Shown: one piece after another, positions 31,955 to 39,654 of the stretch | How positions within the stretch are numbered: position 1 is the first letter of the stretch | Layout of the letters: each line of letters opens with the position of its first letter | Source of the DNA: Candidatus Rokuibacteriota bacterium | GTDB lineage: Bacteria > Methylomirabilota > Methylomirabilia > Rokubacteriales > CSP1-6 | DNA: 41,118 nt | Assembly (NCBI GenBank): GCA_016188005.1 | Contig: JACPIQ010000062.1 | Coordinates: 1 to 41,118 of the forward strand | Direction: 5' to 3' | Made by a program: the position numbers and the translations under genes | The notes under the pieces: model-generated | Database searches by the model: none | Seen by the model: only the letters and a program-made list of their open reading frames with translations | Told to the model about the DNA's origin: nothing

Positions 31955-34018
31955 ATGAACTCGCGCTGGGACGACGCGGCGGCCCGCGGCCTCGACGATC
32001 TCGATCTCCTCGTCTACACCTCCCGCCTCGTCGGCGCCGAGACCTCGCTGGTGGTCTGGGGCGGCGGCAACACCTCCATCAAGCGCGCCGAGCGCGACCA
32101 CCGGGGGCGTGCGGCGCGCGTGCTGCGGGTCAAGGGCAGCGGGTCGGACCTCAAGAGCATCCAGCGGGAGCATTTCCCCGGCGTTCGCCTGGACGACATC
32201 CTGGCGCTCCTCGAGCGCGAGGACATGGGCGACCAGGAGATGGTGGACTATCTCCGCTTCGCCCTCCAGGAACCTGACGGCGCGCGCCCGTCCATCGAGA
32301 CCTTGCTGCACGGCTTCCTGCCGGCCGAGGCGGTGATCCACACCCATGCCGACGCGATCGTCTCCCTCACCAACAACACCCGCGCCGCTGACGTCCTCCG
32401 CGCGATCTATGGTGACGAGGTGGCGGCGCTGCCGTACCGCCGGCCGGGCTTCAGGATCTCGCGCGAGGTGGCCGAGCTTCTGCAGCAGCGGCCGGGGCTC
32501 CGCGCCATCCTCCTCGAGAAGCACGGGACGATCTGCTGGGGCGCGACGCCGAAGGCGGCCTACCTGGCGACGGTGGAGCTGATCAGCCGGGCCGAGGAGG
32601 CCATCGCGCAGCAGGCCCGCGGGCGGGTCCGCTTCGGGGGGGTCGCCGTCCCCGCGCCGGCCACCGAGGAGCGGAGAGCCGTGGCGCTCGCCGCGGCGCC
32701 GCATCTGCGAGGCCTCGTGGGCCGGGAGCGCCGCGCCATCGTGCTCTTCGACGATGCGCCCGACGTCCTGGAGTTCGCCGCCTCCCGCGAGGCCCAGGCG
32801 CTCTGCAACGTGGGCCCGGCCACTCCGGACCACACGATCTACACCAAGCGGCTGCCGTGCTTCGTCCCTGTGGACCGCCCCGCCGACCCGGAGGCGGTGA
32901 AGGCGGCCCTCGGCGCCTCCGTGGAGCGCTTCGTCGCCGACTACACCGCCTACATCCGGGCGCATGACCGGGAGGGGGCGGCGGCGCTCGCGGATCCATA
33001 CCCGCGCGTCGTCGTGGTGGCGGGACTCGGCATGTTCACCACGGGCAAGGACCGCCGCACCGCGGGCATCGTCAGCGACATCTATCACCACACGATCTCG
33101 GTGCTGGGGGCGGCCTCGTCCTTCGGGCCCTATGTCTCGCTCTCGGCGCAGGATGCCTTCGACGTCGAGTACTGGCCGCTCGAGCTCTACAAGCTCGCCC
33201 AGGCGCCCCCCGAGCGTGAGCTGTCGCGTCGCGTGGCGCTGGTGACGGGCGCCGCAGGCGCCATCGGGCGGGCGGTGGCGCTGCGCCTGGCCGCCGAGGG
33301 GGCGCACGTCGTGCTGGCCGACGTGGACGAGGCCGGGGCGCGCAAGGCGGCCGACGATCTCCGCACCGCCCATGGGGCGGGACGCGCCCTCGGCCTCGGC
33401 CTGGACGTGACGAGCGAGGCCTCCGTGCGCGCCGCCTTCGAGGAGACGGTGCGCGCCTATGGCGGGCTCGACATCGTCGTCTCCAACGCCGGCATCGCGC
33501 ACTCGGCGCCGGTGGATCGCATGGAGCTCGGCGACTGGGAGCGCTCCTTTGCGGTGAACGCCACGGGCCACTTCCTCGTGGCGCGCGAGGGGATGCGGCT
33601 CCTCGAGGCGCAGGGGCTCGGGGGCACCTTCGTCTTCGTCGCCACGAAGAACGTGATGTCGCCCGGCAAGGACTTCGCCGCCTACTCGGCGGCCAAGGCG
33701 GCGGAGGCCCAGCTCGCCAAGGTGCTGGCCCTCGAGGGTGGCCCGCACGGCATCCGCTCGAACATCGTGAACCCCGACGCCGTGTTCCGGGAGTCGAGGC
33801 TCTGGTCCGCCGAGGTCCGCCGCGAGCGGGCGCGCGCCCAGGGCATCGCCGTGGACGAGCTGGAGGAGTTCTACCGGAAGCGCAACATCCTCGCCCGGCC
33901 CATCCTGCCCGAGGACGTGGCCGAGGCGGTGCTCTTCCTCGCCTCCGACCGCTCGGCGAAGACCACTGGCTGCACGCTCACGGTGGATGGCGGCGTCAAG
34001 GACGCCTTTCCGAGGTAG
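31955..34018 (+). CDS. Bifunctional class II aldolase / short-chain dehydrogenase
   Basis: A 687-residue fusion. The N-terminal class II aldolase/RhaD-like half has TSLVVWGGGNTSIKR, the metal-binding pair in AEAVIHTHADAIVSLTNN and LEKHGTICWG. The C-terminal half is a complete SDR: the cofactor site VALVTGAAGAIGRAVALRLA (about 428), a DVDEA acidic turn suggesting NAD, SNAGIAHSAP, the catalytic YSAAKAAEAQ (about 577) and GCTLTVDGGVKDAFPR. Such fusions (YuxG/RhaEW type) act on sugar-phosphate or deoxysugar intermediates such as rhamnulose 1-phosphate, oxidising the resulting lactaldehyde. No sugar kinase or isomerase is in the window, so the substrate is not certain. Confidence 0.94.
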   Translation: MNSRWDDAAARGLDDLDLLVYTSRLVGAETSLVVWGGGNTSIKRAERDHRGRAARVLRVKGSGSDLKSIQREHFPGVRLDDILALLEREDMGDQEMVDYLRFALQEPDGARPSIETLLHGFLPAEAVIHTHADAIVSLTNNTRAADVLRAIYGDEVAALPYRRPGFRISREVAELLQQRPGLRAILLEKHGTICWGATPKAAYLATVELISRAEEAIAQQARGRVRFGGVAVPAPATEERRAVALAAAPHLRGLVGRERRAIVLFDDAPDVLEFAASREAQALCNVGPATPDHTIYTKRLPCFVPVDRPADPEAVKAALGASVERFVADYTAYIRAHDREGAAALADPYPRVVVVAGLGMFTTGKDRRTAGIVSDIYHHTISVLGAASSFGPYVSLSAQDAFDVEYWPLELYKLAQAPPERELSRRVALVTGAAGAIGRAVALRLAAEGAHVVLADVDEAGARKAADDLRTAHGAGRALGLGLDVTSEASVRAAFEETVRAYGGLDIVVSNAGIAHSAPVDRMELGDWERSFAVNATGHFLVAREGMRLLEAQGLGGTFVFVATKNVMSPGKDFAAYSAAKAAEAQLAKVLALEGGPHGIRSNIVNPDAVFRESRLWSAEVRRERARAQGIAVDELEEFYRKRNILARPILPEDVAEAVLFLASDRSAKTTGCTLTVDGGVKDAFPR

Positions 34019-34021
34019 CGC

Positions 34022-34942
34022 GTGCCCCCCATCCGGTTCGGCGTCTCGCTGTCGCCGCAGCCGCCCGAGCGCCAGTTCGCGCTCGCCCGGCGCGCCGAGG
34101 CCCTCGGGTTCGACTCCCTGTGGACCGGCGACCACATCTCCTTCCACAGCCCGCTCTACGAGTCGCTCACGCTGCTGGCGGCTTACGCGGGCCTCACGAC
34201 GCGGATCCGGCTCGGCAGCGCCGTCTACCTCCTGGCGCTGCGCCACCCCACGGTGGTGGCCAAGGTCACCTCCACGCTGGACGTGCTCTCCGCCGGACGC
34301 CTGATCTTCGGGGTGGGGGTGGGCGGGGAGAACCCGAAGGAGTTCGAGGCCTGCGGCGTGCCCTACACCGAGCGCGGGGCGCGCGTCACCGAGGGGATCG
34401 ACGTGATCCGGACGCTCTGGCGCGACACCCCGGCCTCCTTCAAGGGGCGCTTCACCCAGTTCGATGCGGTGAGCATCGATCCCAAGCCGGTGCAGCAGCC
34501 GGGCCCGCCCGTCTGGATCGGCGGGCGGTCGGACGCGGCGCTGGCCCGGGCCGGACGCCAGGGCGACGGCTGGATCTCCTACGTGATCCAGGCGCCGCGC
34601 TACGCCGAGAGCCTCGGGAAGATCCGCGCCGCCGCCGAGGCGGCCGGGCGCCCGCTCGACGGCTTTGCGCCGGCCCACCTGACCTTCATCACGCTGGGGC
34701 GCGACCAGGAGGCGGCGCGTGCCCTCTGGGTGGAGCGGCTCAGCCGGCGCTACGCCCAGGACTTCGGCCCGCTGGCCGAGAAGTACGGCTTCATCGGCAG
34801 CCCCGACCGCTGTGCCGAGCGGATCGAGGCCTTCATCCGGGCGGGCTGCCGCTACTTCGTGCTGAACCCCATCTGCCGGCCGGAGGAGCAGGCCGAGATG
34901 GTCGAGGCGCTGGCGGCCGACATCGTCCCCCGCTTCACCTGA
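34022..34942 (+). CDS. LLM-class flavin-dependent oxidoreductase (F420- or FMN-dependent)
   Basis: A 306-residue TIM-barrel oxidoreductase of the luciferase-like family. RFGVSLSPQPPERQFALARR, GFDSLWTGDHISFHSPLYE, TRIRLGSAVYLLALRHPTVVAK, RLIFGVGVGGENPKEFEACG and PPVWIGGRSDAALARAG are strong matches. The WTGDH form resembles the F420-dependent TIGR03619/MSMEG-type group, but FMN cannot be excluded. The GTG at 34022 is 3 bases after the aldolase stop, so both are in one transcript. Its stop is followed after one base by a palindromic REP-like element that may end the transcript. Confidence 0.93.
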   Translation: MPPIRFGVSLSPQPPERQFALARRAEALGFDSLWTGDHISFHSPLYESLTLLAAYAGLTTRIRLGSAVYLLALRHPTVVAKVTSTLDVLSAGRLIFGVGVGGENPKEFEACGVPYTERGARVTEGIDVIRTLWRDTPASFKGRFTQFDAVSIDPKPVQQPGPPVWIGGRSDAALARAGRQGDGWISYVIQAPRYAESLGKIRAAAEAAGRPLDGFAPAHLTFITLGRDQEAARALWVERLSRRYAQDFGPLAEKYGFIGSPDRCAERIEAFIRAGCRYFVLNPICRPEEQAEMVEALAADIVPRFT

Positions 34943-34943
34943 T

Positions 34944-35013
34944 GGGGTCAGGTCTTGAATTCCGACAGTATGGGAAGAGTTGCACAAAGTGCAGGATTTC
35001 AAGACCTGACCCC
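34944..35013. repeat. 70-bp palindromic REP-like element
   Basis: Left arm 34944-34963 and right arm 34994-35013 pair at 19 of 20 positions; the outer 16 bases (GGGGTCAGGTCTTGAA and its complement) are perfect. The loop carries a second hairpin, TGCAC-AAA-GTGCA (34981-34993). The ends GGGGTCAGGTCTTG / CAAGACCTGACCCC are the sequence I know from REP-type elements mobilised by IS200-like Y1 (RAYT) transposases in many bacteria. No transposase gene is in the window. Base use is far less GC-rich than the flanks, consistent with a mobile origin. The stem could also act as a terminator. Confidence 0.85.
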
Positions 35014-35029
35014 GGGGGGAGGGTAGCCC

Positions 35030-35737
35030 GTGGCACAGAGGGCGCGACAGTGCCGGGCCGAGGTGCTGGCGGTTCGCTCGCTCACTCGCGACGTGATCGA
35101 GGTGGACCTTCGCATGGTCGAGCCCGACGCGCTCGACTTCCAGGCCGGCCAGTGGGTCTCCGTCCCCTTCGGTCCGAAGACCGTCCGAGCCTACAGTATG
35201 GCCTCGTCGCCGACACGGCGGCGGGTGATCACCCTCTCGGTGGACGTCGCGCCCGCCGGCCTGGGGTCGGAGTGGGTGCGCTCGCTCAAGCCGGGCGACC
35301 CCGTCCAGTTCAAGGGGCCCACCGGCGGCTTCGTGTTCACCCGCGCCGACCCGCGGCGCGCGCTGTTCGTCGCGGAGGAGATCGGCATCGTGCCCATCCG
35401 CTCCATCCTCAGCGAGCTCTACGAAACCGGCTACGGGCGGCCCAGCGCCCTCATCTTCTGGGCGCGCGATCCCTCGTGGCTGATCTACGACGCGGAGTTC
35501 CGCTCACTGGCCCGGCGGTACCCGTCTTTCTCCCACTTCCCCGCCGTGCGCGAGGCGCCGCCGGGCTGGCGCGGCGAGAAGGGCGAGGCCCATGAGGTGG
35601 TGGACCGGCTCGTCCACAGCGTGGACCGCTTGCTCGTCTACGTCTGCGGCGGGGAGGCGACCATCAAGCAGGTGCGCGAGGCACTGGTGCGGAAGGGGAT
35701 GGACCGCAAGAGCATCCGCTGGGAGAGGTTCTGGTAG
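35030..35737 (+). CDS. FNR-like FAD/NAD(P) oxidoreductase domain protein
   Basis: A 235-residue stand-alone reductase of the ferredoxin-NADP reductase superfamily. The FAD-binding barrel has FQAGQWVSVPFG and VRAYSMASSP (about 52-61), the RxYS motif. Next come KGPTGGFVF, the NAD(P)-domain start ALFVAEEIGIVPIRSI (variant of the usual GTGIAPMRS) and the end VYVCGGEATIKQVREALVRKG. No iron-sulfur domain is attached, so it needs a separate partner such as an oxygenase or ferredoxin. The GTG at 35030 follows GGGGGAGGG with good spacing. It sits just after the palindromic element and 15 bases before the ThDP-enzyme gene. Confidence 0.92.
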   Translation: MAQRARQCRAEVLAVRSLTRDVIEVDLRMVEPDALDFQAGQWVSVPFGPKTVRAYSMASSPTRRRVITLSVDVAPAGLGSEWVRSLKPGDPVQFKGPTGGFVFTRADPRRALFVAEEIGIVPIRSILSELYETGYGRPSALIFWARDPSWLIYDAEFRSLARRYPSFSHFPAVREAPPGWRGEKGEAHEVVDRLVHSVDRLLVYVCGGEATIKQVREALVRKGMDRKSIRWERFW

Positions 35738-35752
35738 GGCGGAGGATCTCCC

Positions 35753-37405
35753 ATGGCCGACCTGACCGGCGGACATCTGGTAGCGCGCACGCTCAAGGAG
35801 GCGGGCGTCGGGCACATCTTCACCCTCTGCGGTGGCCACATCCTGCCCATCTACGACGGCTGCGTGACGGAAGGGCTCCGGGTCGTGGACATGCGCCACG
35901 AGCAGGCGGCAGCGCATGCGGCGGATGCCTATGCGCGGCTCACGCGGAACATCGGCGTGGCGGTGGTGACGGCGGGGCCCGGCGTCACCGACGCCGTCAC
36001 GGGCGTGGCCAATGCGTACTCGGCGCGGAGCCCGCTGCTACTCATCGGCGGCGCCGCCCCGCTGGGGCTTCGCGGGCTCGGCGCGCTGCAGGAAACCGAG
36101 CAGGTGGCGCTGCTCCGGCCGATCACGAAGGGCGCGTGGACCGTGCCCGAGACGCGGCAGATCCCGGAGGTGCTCACCACGGCCATCCGCAGCGCGCTCA
36201 CCGGGCGGCCGGGGCCCGTCTTCGTCGAGATCCCGGTGGATCTCCTCATGACCATGATCGAGGATCGGCTGGCGCCGATCCCCACGGCGTACGTCCACCG
36301 CGAGCGCCAGGCGGCCGATCCCGACTCGATCCAGCGCTTGGTGGATCTCCTGGCCCGTGCCGAGCGTCCCGTGGTGATCGCGGGCAGCGGCGTCTACTGG
36401 GATGGCGCGGCCAAGGACCTCGCAGCCTTCGCCGAGCGCGCGGGCGTGCCGGTGTTCATGAACGGCGCGGGGCGCGGCTGCCTGCCGAGCGATCATCCGC
36501 AGGCCTTCTCCCAGGCGCGGGGGTTCGCCCTCGGCCAGGCCGACCTCGTGCTCGTCCTGGGGACGCCGCTCGATTTCCGCCTGGGCTACGGCCGGCCGCC
36601 GAGCTTCGCCGAGGCGGCGCGGGTGGTGATGGTGGACTCGGACCCGGTGGAGCTGGGCCGGAACCGCCCCCTGGCCCTCGGTCTCTGCGGCCACACCGGC
36701 CTCATTCTCCGCCAGGCGGCCGACGCCCTGCCGGCCGGACTCTCCGGCCGGGTGGAGCGGTGGCGCGAGGCCGTGAGGCGGAAGGAGACCGACAGCCAGG
36801 CAAAGCTCGCCGTGGAGCGGCAGTCGGACGGCGTCCCCATCAGCCACTACCGGATGGCCCACGAGATCGCCGCCGTGGTGGACGCGGGCACGACCGTGGT
36901 GGGAGACGGCGGGGACGTGGTGGGCTGCGCCTCGAAGATCGTGGCGCTCCGGCGCCCCGGCCAGTGGCTCGACCCGGGCCCCTTCGGCTGCCTCGGCGTC
37001 GGGCCGTCCTTCGCCATCGCCGCCAAGCTCTTGCGCCCCGACCAGCGGGTGCTCCTGATCGCGGGGGACGGCGCCTTCGGGCTCAACGGCATGGAGATGG
37101 AGACGGCCGTGCGCTTCGGCCTGCCCATCACCGTGATCGTCGGTAACGACGGCGGCTGGGGGCAGATCCGCAACCCCCAGCTCTCCTTCTTCGGCGAGGA
37201 GCGGGCCGTGGCCACCTCGCTGCCCTTCACGCGCTACGACCTGATGGTGGAGGCCCTCGGAGGCCGGGGCGCGCACCTCACCGATCCGAAGGCGGTGCGT
37301 CCGGCCCTGGAGCGCGCGCTGGCGTCGGACGAGGTCTGGTGCCTCAACGTGGTCCTGGACCCGGGGGCCTATCGCCGGACGGGCCAGGTCTCCATGGCCA
37401 TTTGA
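35753..37405 (+). CDS. Thiamine-diphosphate enzyme, acetolactate synthase/2-hydroxyacyl-CoA lyase-like
   Basis: A 550-residue ThDP enzyme with all three domains: the N-terminal PYR domain with the catalytic Glu in MRHEQAAAHAADAYARLT (E50), the central domain (ERPVVIAGSGVYWDGAAKDL), and the C-terminal PP domain with the ThDP/Mg motif GDGAFGLNGMEMETAVRFGLP and a following IVGNDGGWG. These features group it with acetolactate synthase, oxalyl-CoA decarboxylase and 2-hydroxyacyl-CoA lyase. It lacks a neighbouring ilvN regulatory subunit, which argues against branched-chain biosynthesis. GGAGGA lies 5-10 bases before the ATG. It overlaps the glycosyltransferase start (TTGA). Confidence 0.93.
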   Translation: MADLTGGHLVARTLKEAGVGHIFTLCGGHILPIYDGCVTEGLRVVDMRHEQAAAHAADAYARLTRNIGVAVVTAGPGVTDAVTGVANAYSARSPLLLIGGAAPLGLRGLGALQETEQVALLRPITKGAWTVPETRQIPEVLTTAIRSALTGRPGPVFVEIPVDLLMTMIEDRLAPIPTAYVHRERQAADPDSIQRLVDLLARAERPVVIAGSGVYWDGAAKDLAAFAERAGVPVFMNGAGRGCLPSDHPQAFSQARGFALGQADLVLVLGTPLDFRLGYGRPPSFAEAARVVMVDSDPVELGRNRPLALGLCGHTGLILRQAADALPAGLSGRVERWREAVRRKETDSQAKLAVERQSDGVPISHYRMAHEIAAVVDAGTTVVGDGGDVVGCASKIVALRRPGQWLDPGPFGCLGVGPSFAIAAKLLRPDQRVLLIAGDGAFGLNGMEMETAVRFGLPITVIVGNDGGWGQIRNPQLSFFGEERAVATSLPFTRYDLMVEALGGRGAHLTDPKAVRPALERALASDEVWCLNVVLDPGAYRRTGQVSMAI

Positions 37406-38427
37406 AGATCGCCTTCCTGACGCCGCATCTCCGCATCGCCGGCGGTGTGCGGGCGATCCTGACCTACGCGGACCGTCTGGCCGGGCGCGGGCACGAGGTG
37501 TCGGTGCTCGTGCCGGCCGGGAGCGACGTCAAGGCCTGGTGGCGCAACCGCGGGGGTCGCGGCCCCGACTGGATGCCGGGCCTCCGCGCCCGGGTGCGCT
37601 GGGTCGGCTCATGGGAGCCCGAGCTTCTGCCGGATGGCGACGCGCTGGTCGCGACGGCCTGGCAATCGGCGCCCGCCGTGGCTGCGGCGCCGGCGCGCTG
37701 CGGCAGGAAGTTCTATCTCGTGCAGCACTACGAGAGCCTCTACCATGGTGAGCCCGCCCGCGTGGATGAGACCTATCGCCTCCCGCTCCGGAAGATCGTC
37801 ATCTCCACGTGGCTGGCCGGCATCATGCGCGAGCGCTTCGGGCAGGAGGCCCCGGTGCTGGTGACGCCGGTGGACCCGGCGCTCTTCCACCCGGTGCCGC
37901 CCGAGCGGGAGGATGGGCTCCTGCGCGTGCTGATGCTCCACCACGAGTACGACTGGAAGGGCGTGCCCGAGGGGCTCGACGCCTACGCGCGGGTGAGCGC
38001 GCGGCGCGCGGAGCTGAGGCTGGTGGGGTTCGGGGTCAAGACGCCGCGCACGCCGCTGCCGTACGACGAGTTCCTCGAGAACCTCCCCCAGGAGCGCCTG
38101 GCCTGGCTCTACAGCCGCTGCCCCATCTACCTCTGCCCGTCCTGGGACGAAGGGCTCGGGATGCCGCCCATGGAGGCCATGACCTGCGGGGCGGCGCTGG
38201 TCACCTACGATAATGGCGGCTGCCGCGACTACGCCCTGGACGGCGAGACCGCGCTGGTGGTTCGCCGGCGCGACGTGGACGCGCTGGCCCGGGCGCTCGC
38301 GCGCCTGGTGGACGAGCCCGACCTCCGCGACCGGCTGGCGCGGGCAGGGCGGGCGTGGATCCGCAGCCGCTTCGACTGGGAGCGCGCCACGGCCCGCATG
38401 GAGGCGCTCTTGACTGGCGGCCTGTAG
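37402..38427 (+). CDS. Family 4-type glycosyltransferase
   Basis: A 341-residue GT-B-fold glycosyltransferase. MKIAFLTPHLRIAGGVRAILTYADRLAGRGHEV is the classic start of GT4 enzymes, and YLCPSWDEGLGMPPMEAMTCGAALVTYDNGG contains the E-x7-E donor-binding motif near the end. I use the TTG at 37402, which overlaps the preceding stop (TTGA) and gives exactly this N-terminus; an upstream in-frame ATG adds residues with no family character. It probably transfers a sugar from a nucleotide or lipid donor at the inner face of the membrane. Substrates are unknown, and its operon partner is a ThDP enzyme rather than polysaccharide genes. Confidence 0.93.
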   Translation: MKIAFLTPHLRIAGGVRAILTYADRLAGRGHEVSVLVPAGSDVKAWWRNRGGRGPDWMPGLRARVRWVGSWEPELLPDGDALVATAWQSAPAVAAAPARCGRKFYLVQHYESLYHGEPARVDETYRLPLRKIVISTWLAGIMRERFGQEAPVLVTPVDPALFHPVPPEREDGLLRVLMLHHEYDWKGVPEGLDAYARVSARRAELRLVGFGVKTPRTPLPYDEFLENLPQERLAWLYSRCPIYLCPSWDEGLGMPPMEAMTCGAALVTYDNGGCRDYALDGETALVVRRRDVDALARALARLVDEPDLRDRLARAGRAWIRSRFDWERATARMEALLTGGL

Positions 38428-38874
38428 ATGAGTCACTTCCTGTTCTGGCAGCGATGGCTGGTCGTCCTCAGCGTGCTCACGTCGGTGTTCGGCCTCCTGC
38501 TGGCATTCCTGAGTCGAACAGCGCTCTTCGATGTCCTGTTCAACAGGCGAGTCGACCCGGTGTTCTGGGGCGACGGGGAGCCGGCCGCGGCGGCGCTGCT
38601 GTTCCAGGGGTGGATCTATGGTGTGGTGGGAGCGACGGTCGCCGGCTGGGGGGTGATGATGGCGTTCGTCGCGTGGCACCCGTTTCGCCAGAAGCAGAGG
38701 TGGGCGTGGAACTGCCTGGCCGCGGGGATGCTCGTGTGGTTCGTCGTGGACACCTCGATCACCCTCCATTTCGGGGTCGTCTTCAACGCGGCCTTCAACA
38801 CCATCCTGTTTGCCGCCGCCCTGGTTCCATTGCTCATGACCAGGAAGGAGTTCTCCGGCGAGGGCGGCGGATAG
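38428..38874 (+). CDS. Small four-helix membrane protein, unknown family
   Basis: A 148-residue protein with four predicted membrane segments: WLVVLSVLTSVFGLLLAFL (about 10-28), an AAALLFQGWIYGVVGATVAG region (53-72), LAAGMLVWFVVDTSITLHFG (96-115) and VVFNAAFNTILFAAALVPLL (117-136). Charged loops WHPFRQKQR and TRKEFSGEGGG lie on the cytoplasmic side. I do not recognise a family. It starts directly after the glycosyltransferase stop with no gap, so it is co-translated with that gene and may anchor or support it. Confidence 0.85.
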   Translation: MSHFLFWQRWLVVLSVLTSVFGLLLAFLSRTALFDVLFNRRVDPVFWGDGEPAAAALLFQGWIYGVVGATVAGWGVMMAFVAWHPFRQKQRWAWNCLAAGMLVWFVVDTSITLHFGVVFNAAFNTILFAAALVPLLMTRKEFSGEGGG

Positions 38875-38961
38875 ATCGGCCCTGACCCGGCCGGCCGGGA
38901 GCCAGAGCCAGGTCTTCCATATCTGGCGGTTCCAGCCCACATGACCCCCCATATGTCGAGC

Positions 38962-38990
38962 TTGATTACACTCAACACGTGATGTGTAAT
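38962..38990 (+). promoter_or_regulatory. imuA promoter with inverted-repeat operator
   Basis: TTGATT (38962-38967) and TGTAAT (38985-38990, 5 of 6) are 17 bases apart, giving a start near 38997 and a 25-base leader before imuA. A perfect inverted repeat ATTACAC (38965-38971) and GTGTAAT (38984-38990) spans both boxes with a 12-base spacer that includes CACGTG (38976-38981). A dimeric repressor bound here would block polymerase. The SOS repressor LexA is the natural suspect for an imuA promoter, but the sequence differs from the well-known LexA boxes. Confidence 0.6.
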
Positions 38991-39021
38991 ATCGGAACCC
39001 GGTAGTACAGGGCGATGCCCC

Positions 39022-39654
39022 ATGGCCATTCCGATCGAGACCTTGCCTCCGCCAGGGCGGGGTTCCACGGAGGTCGACCTCCTGCTGGGCGCCTTCCCCC
39101 GAGGGCGGCTCAGCGAGATCGTCGGCCCCTGGTCCTCGGGTGGCGAGAGCCTGCTCCTGGCCCTGCTCGCCCGCGCCACGACCAGAGGACGGCTCGCGGC
39201 TCTCGTGGACGGGGCCGATGCCTTCGACCCGGCGGCGGCCGCGGCGGCGGGGGCGGATCTCTCCTCGTTCCTCTGGGTGCGCTGCGGGGGAGACACTCTC
39301 CGGGCGCTGAGGGCGGCCGATCTCCTGGCGCGCTGCCCGGGATTCGCCGTGGTGGCTCTCGACCTTGACGAGAGGCTGTTGAGCCGACGGCAACCCGTTC
39401 CTCCCGCCGCGTGGCGGCGGCTCCAGCGCGCGGTGGAAGGAAGCGGGGCGGCGCTGGTCCTCCGCGCCTCTCGCCATGTCGCGGGCGCCGCCGCCGGCCT
39501 CGTGCTGGAGGTGGAGCGCGGGCGAGCGCAGTGGGTCGGATCGCCGCGCCCCACGCGGCTTGCTGGCCTCCTCTCCCGGGTCCGCGTGCTCCGCTCACAC
39601 GCGCCTTCTCCACTCCCGGCAGAGGGAGTGTGGACTTTCTCGTGGCGGCTATGA
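39022..39654 (+). CDS. imuA: ImuA-like RecA-related protein
   Basis: A 210-residue RecA-fold protein. DLLLGAFPRGRLSEIVGPWSSGGESLLLALLARAT is the RecA/ImuA N-terminal pattern, but the P-loop is GPWSSGGES (residues 35-43). The lysine that contacts ATP in true RecA (GPESSGKTT) is glycine 41, so ATP hydrolysis is doubtful, and a structural role is likelier. ImuA works with ImuB and the polymerase DnaE2 in damage-induced mutagenesis. The ATG overlaps a different-frame ATG at 39015; 39022 is used because its product has the family start. It is coupled to imuB by ATGA (39651-39654). Confidence 0.88.
   Translation: MAIPIETLPPPGRGSTEVDLLLGAFPRGRLSEIVGPWSSGGESLLLALLARATTRGRLAALVDGADAFDPAAAAAAGADLSSFLWVRCGGDTLRALRAADLLARCPGFAVVALDLDERLLSRRQPVPPAAWRRLQRAVEGSGAALVLRASRHVAGAAAGLVLEVERGRAQWVGSPRPTRLAGLLSRVRVLRSHAPSPLPAEGVWTFSWRL

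Noticed and set aside
31898-35002. Very long reverse-strand open frame (1034 codons)
   Set aside because: It runs antisense to three well-supported genes and its translation is Arg/His/Gly-rich with no family signature. It results from high GC.
38886-38899. CCCGGCCGGCCGGG palindrome as a terminator after the small membrane protein gene
   Set aside because: The palindrome is perfect but has no loop or T-run, and such G/C palindromes arise easily at this base composition.
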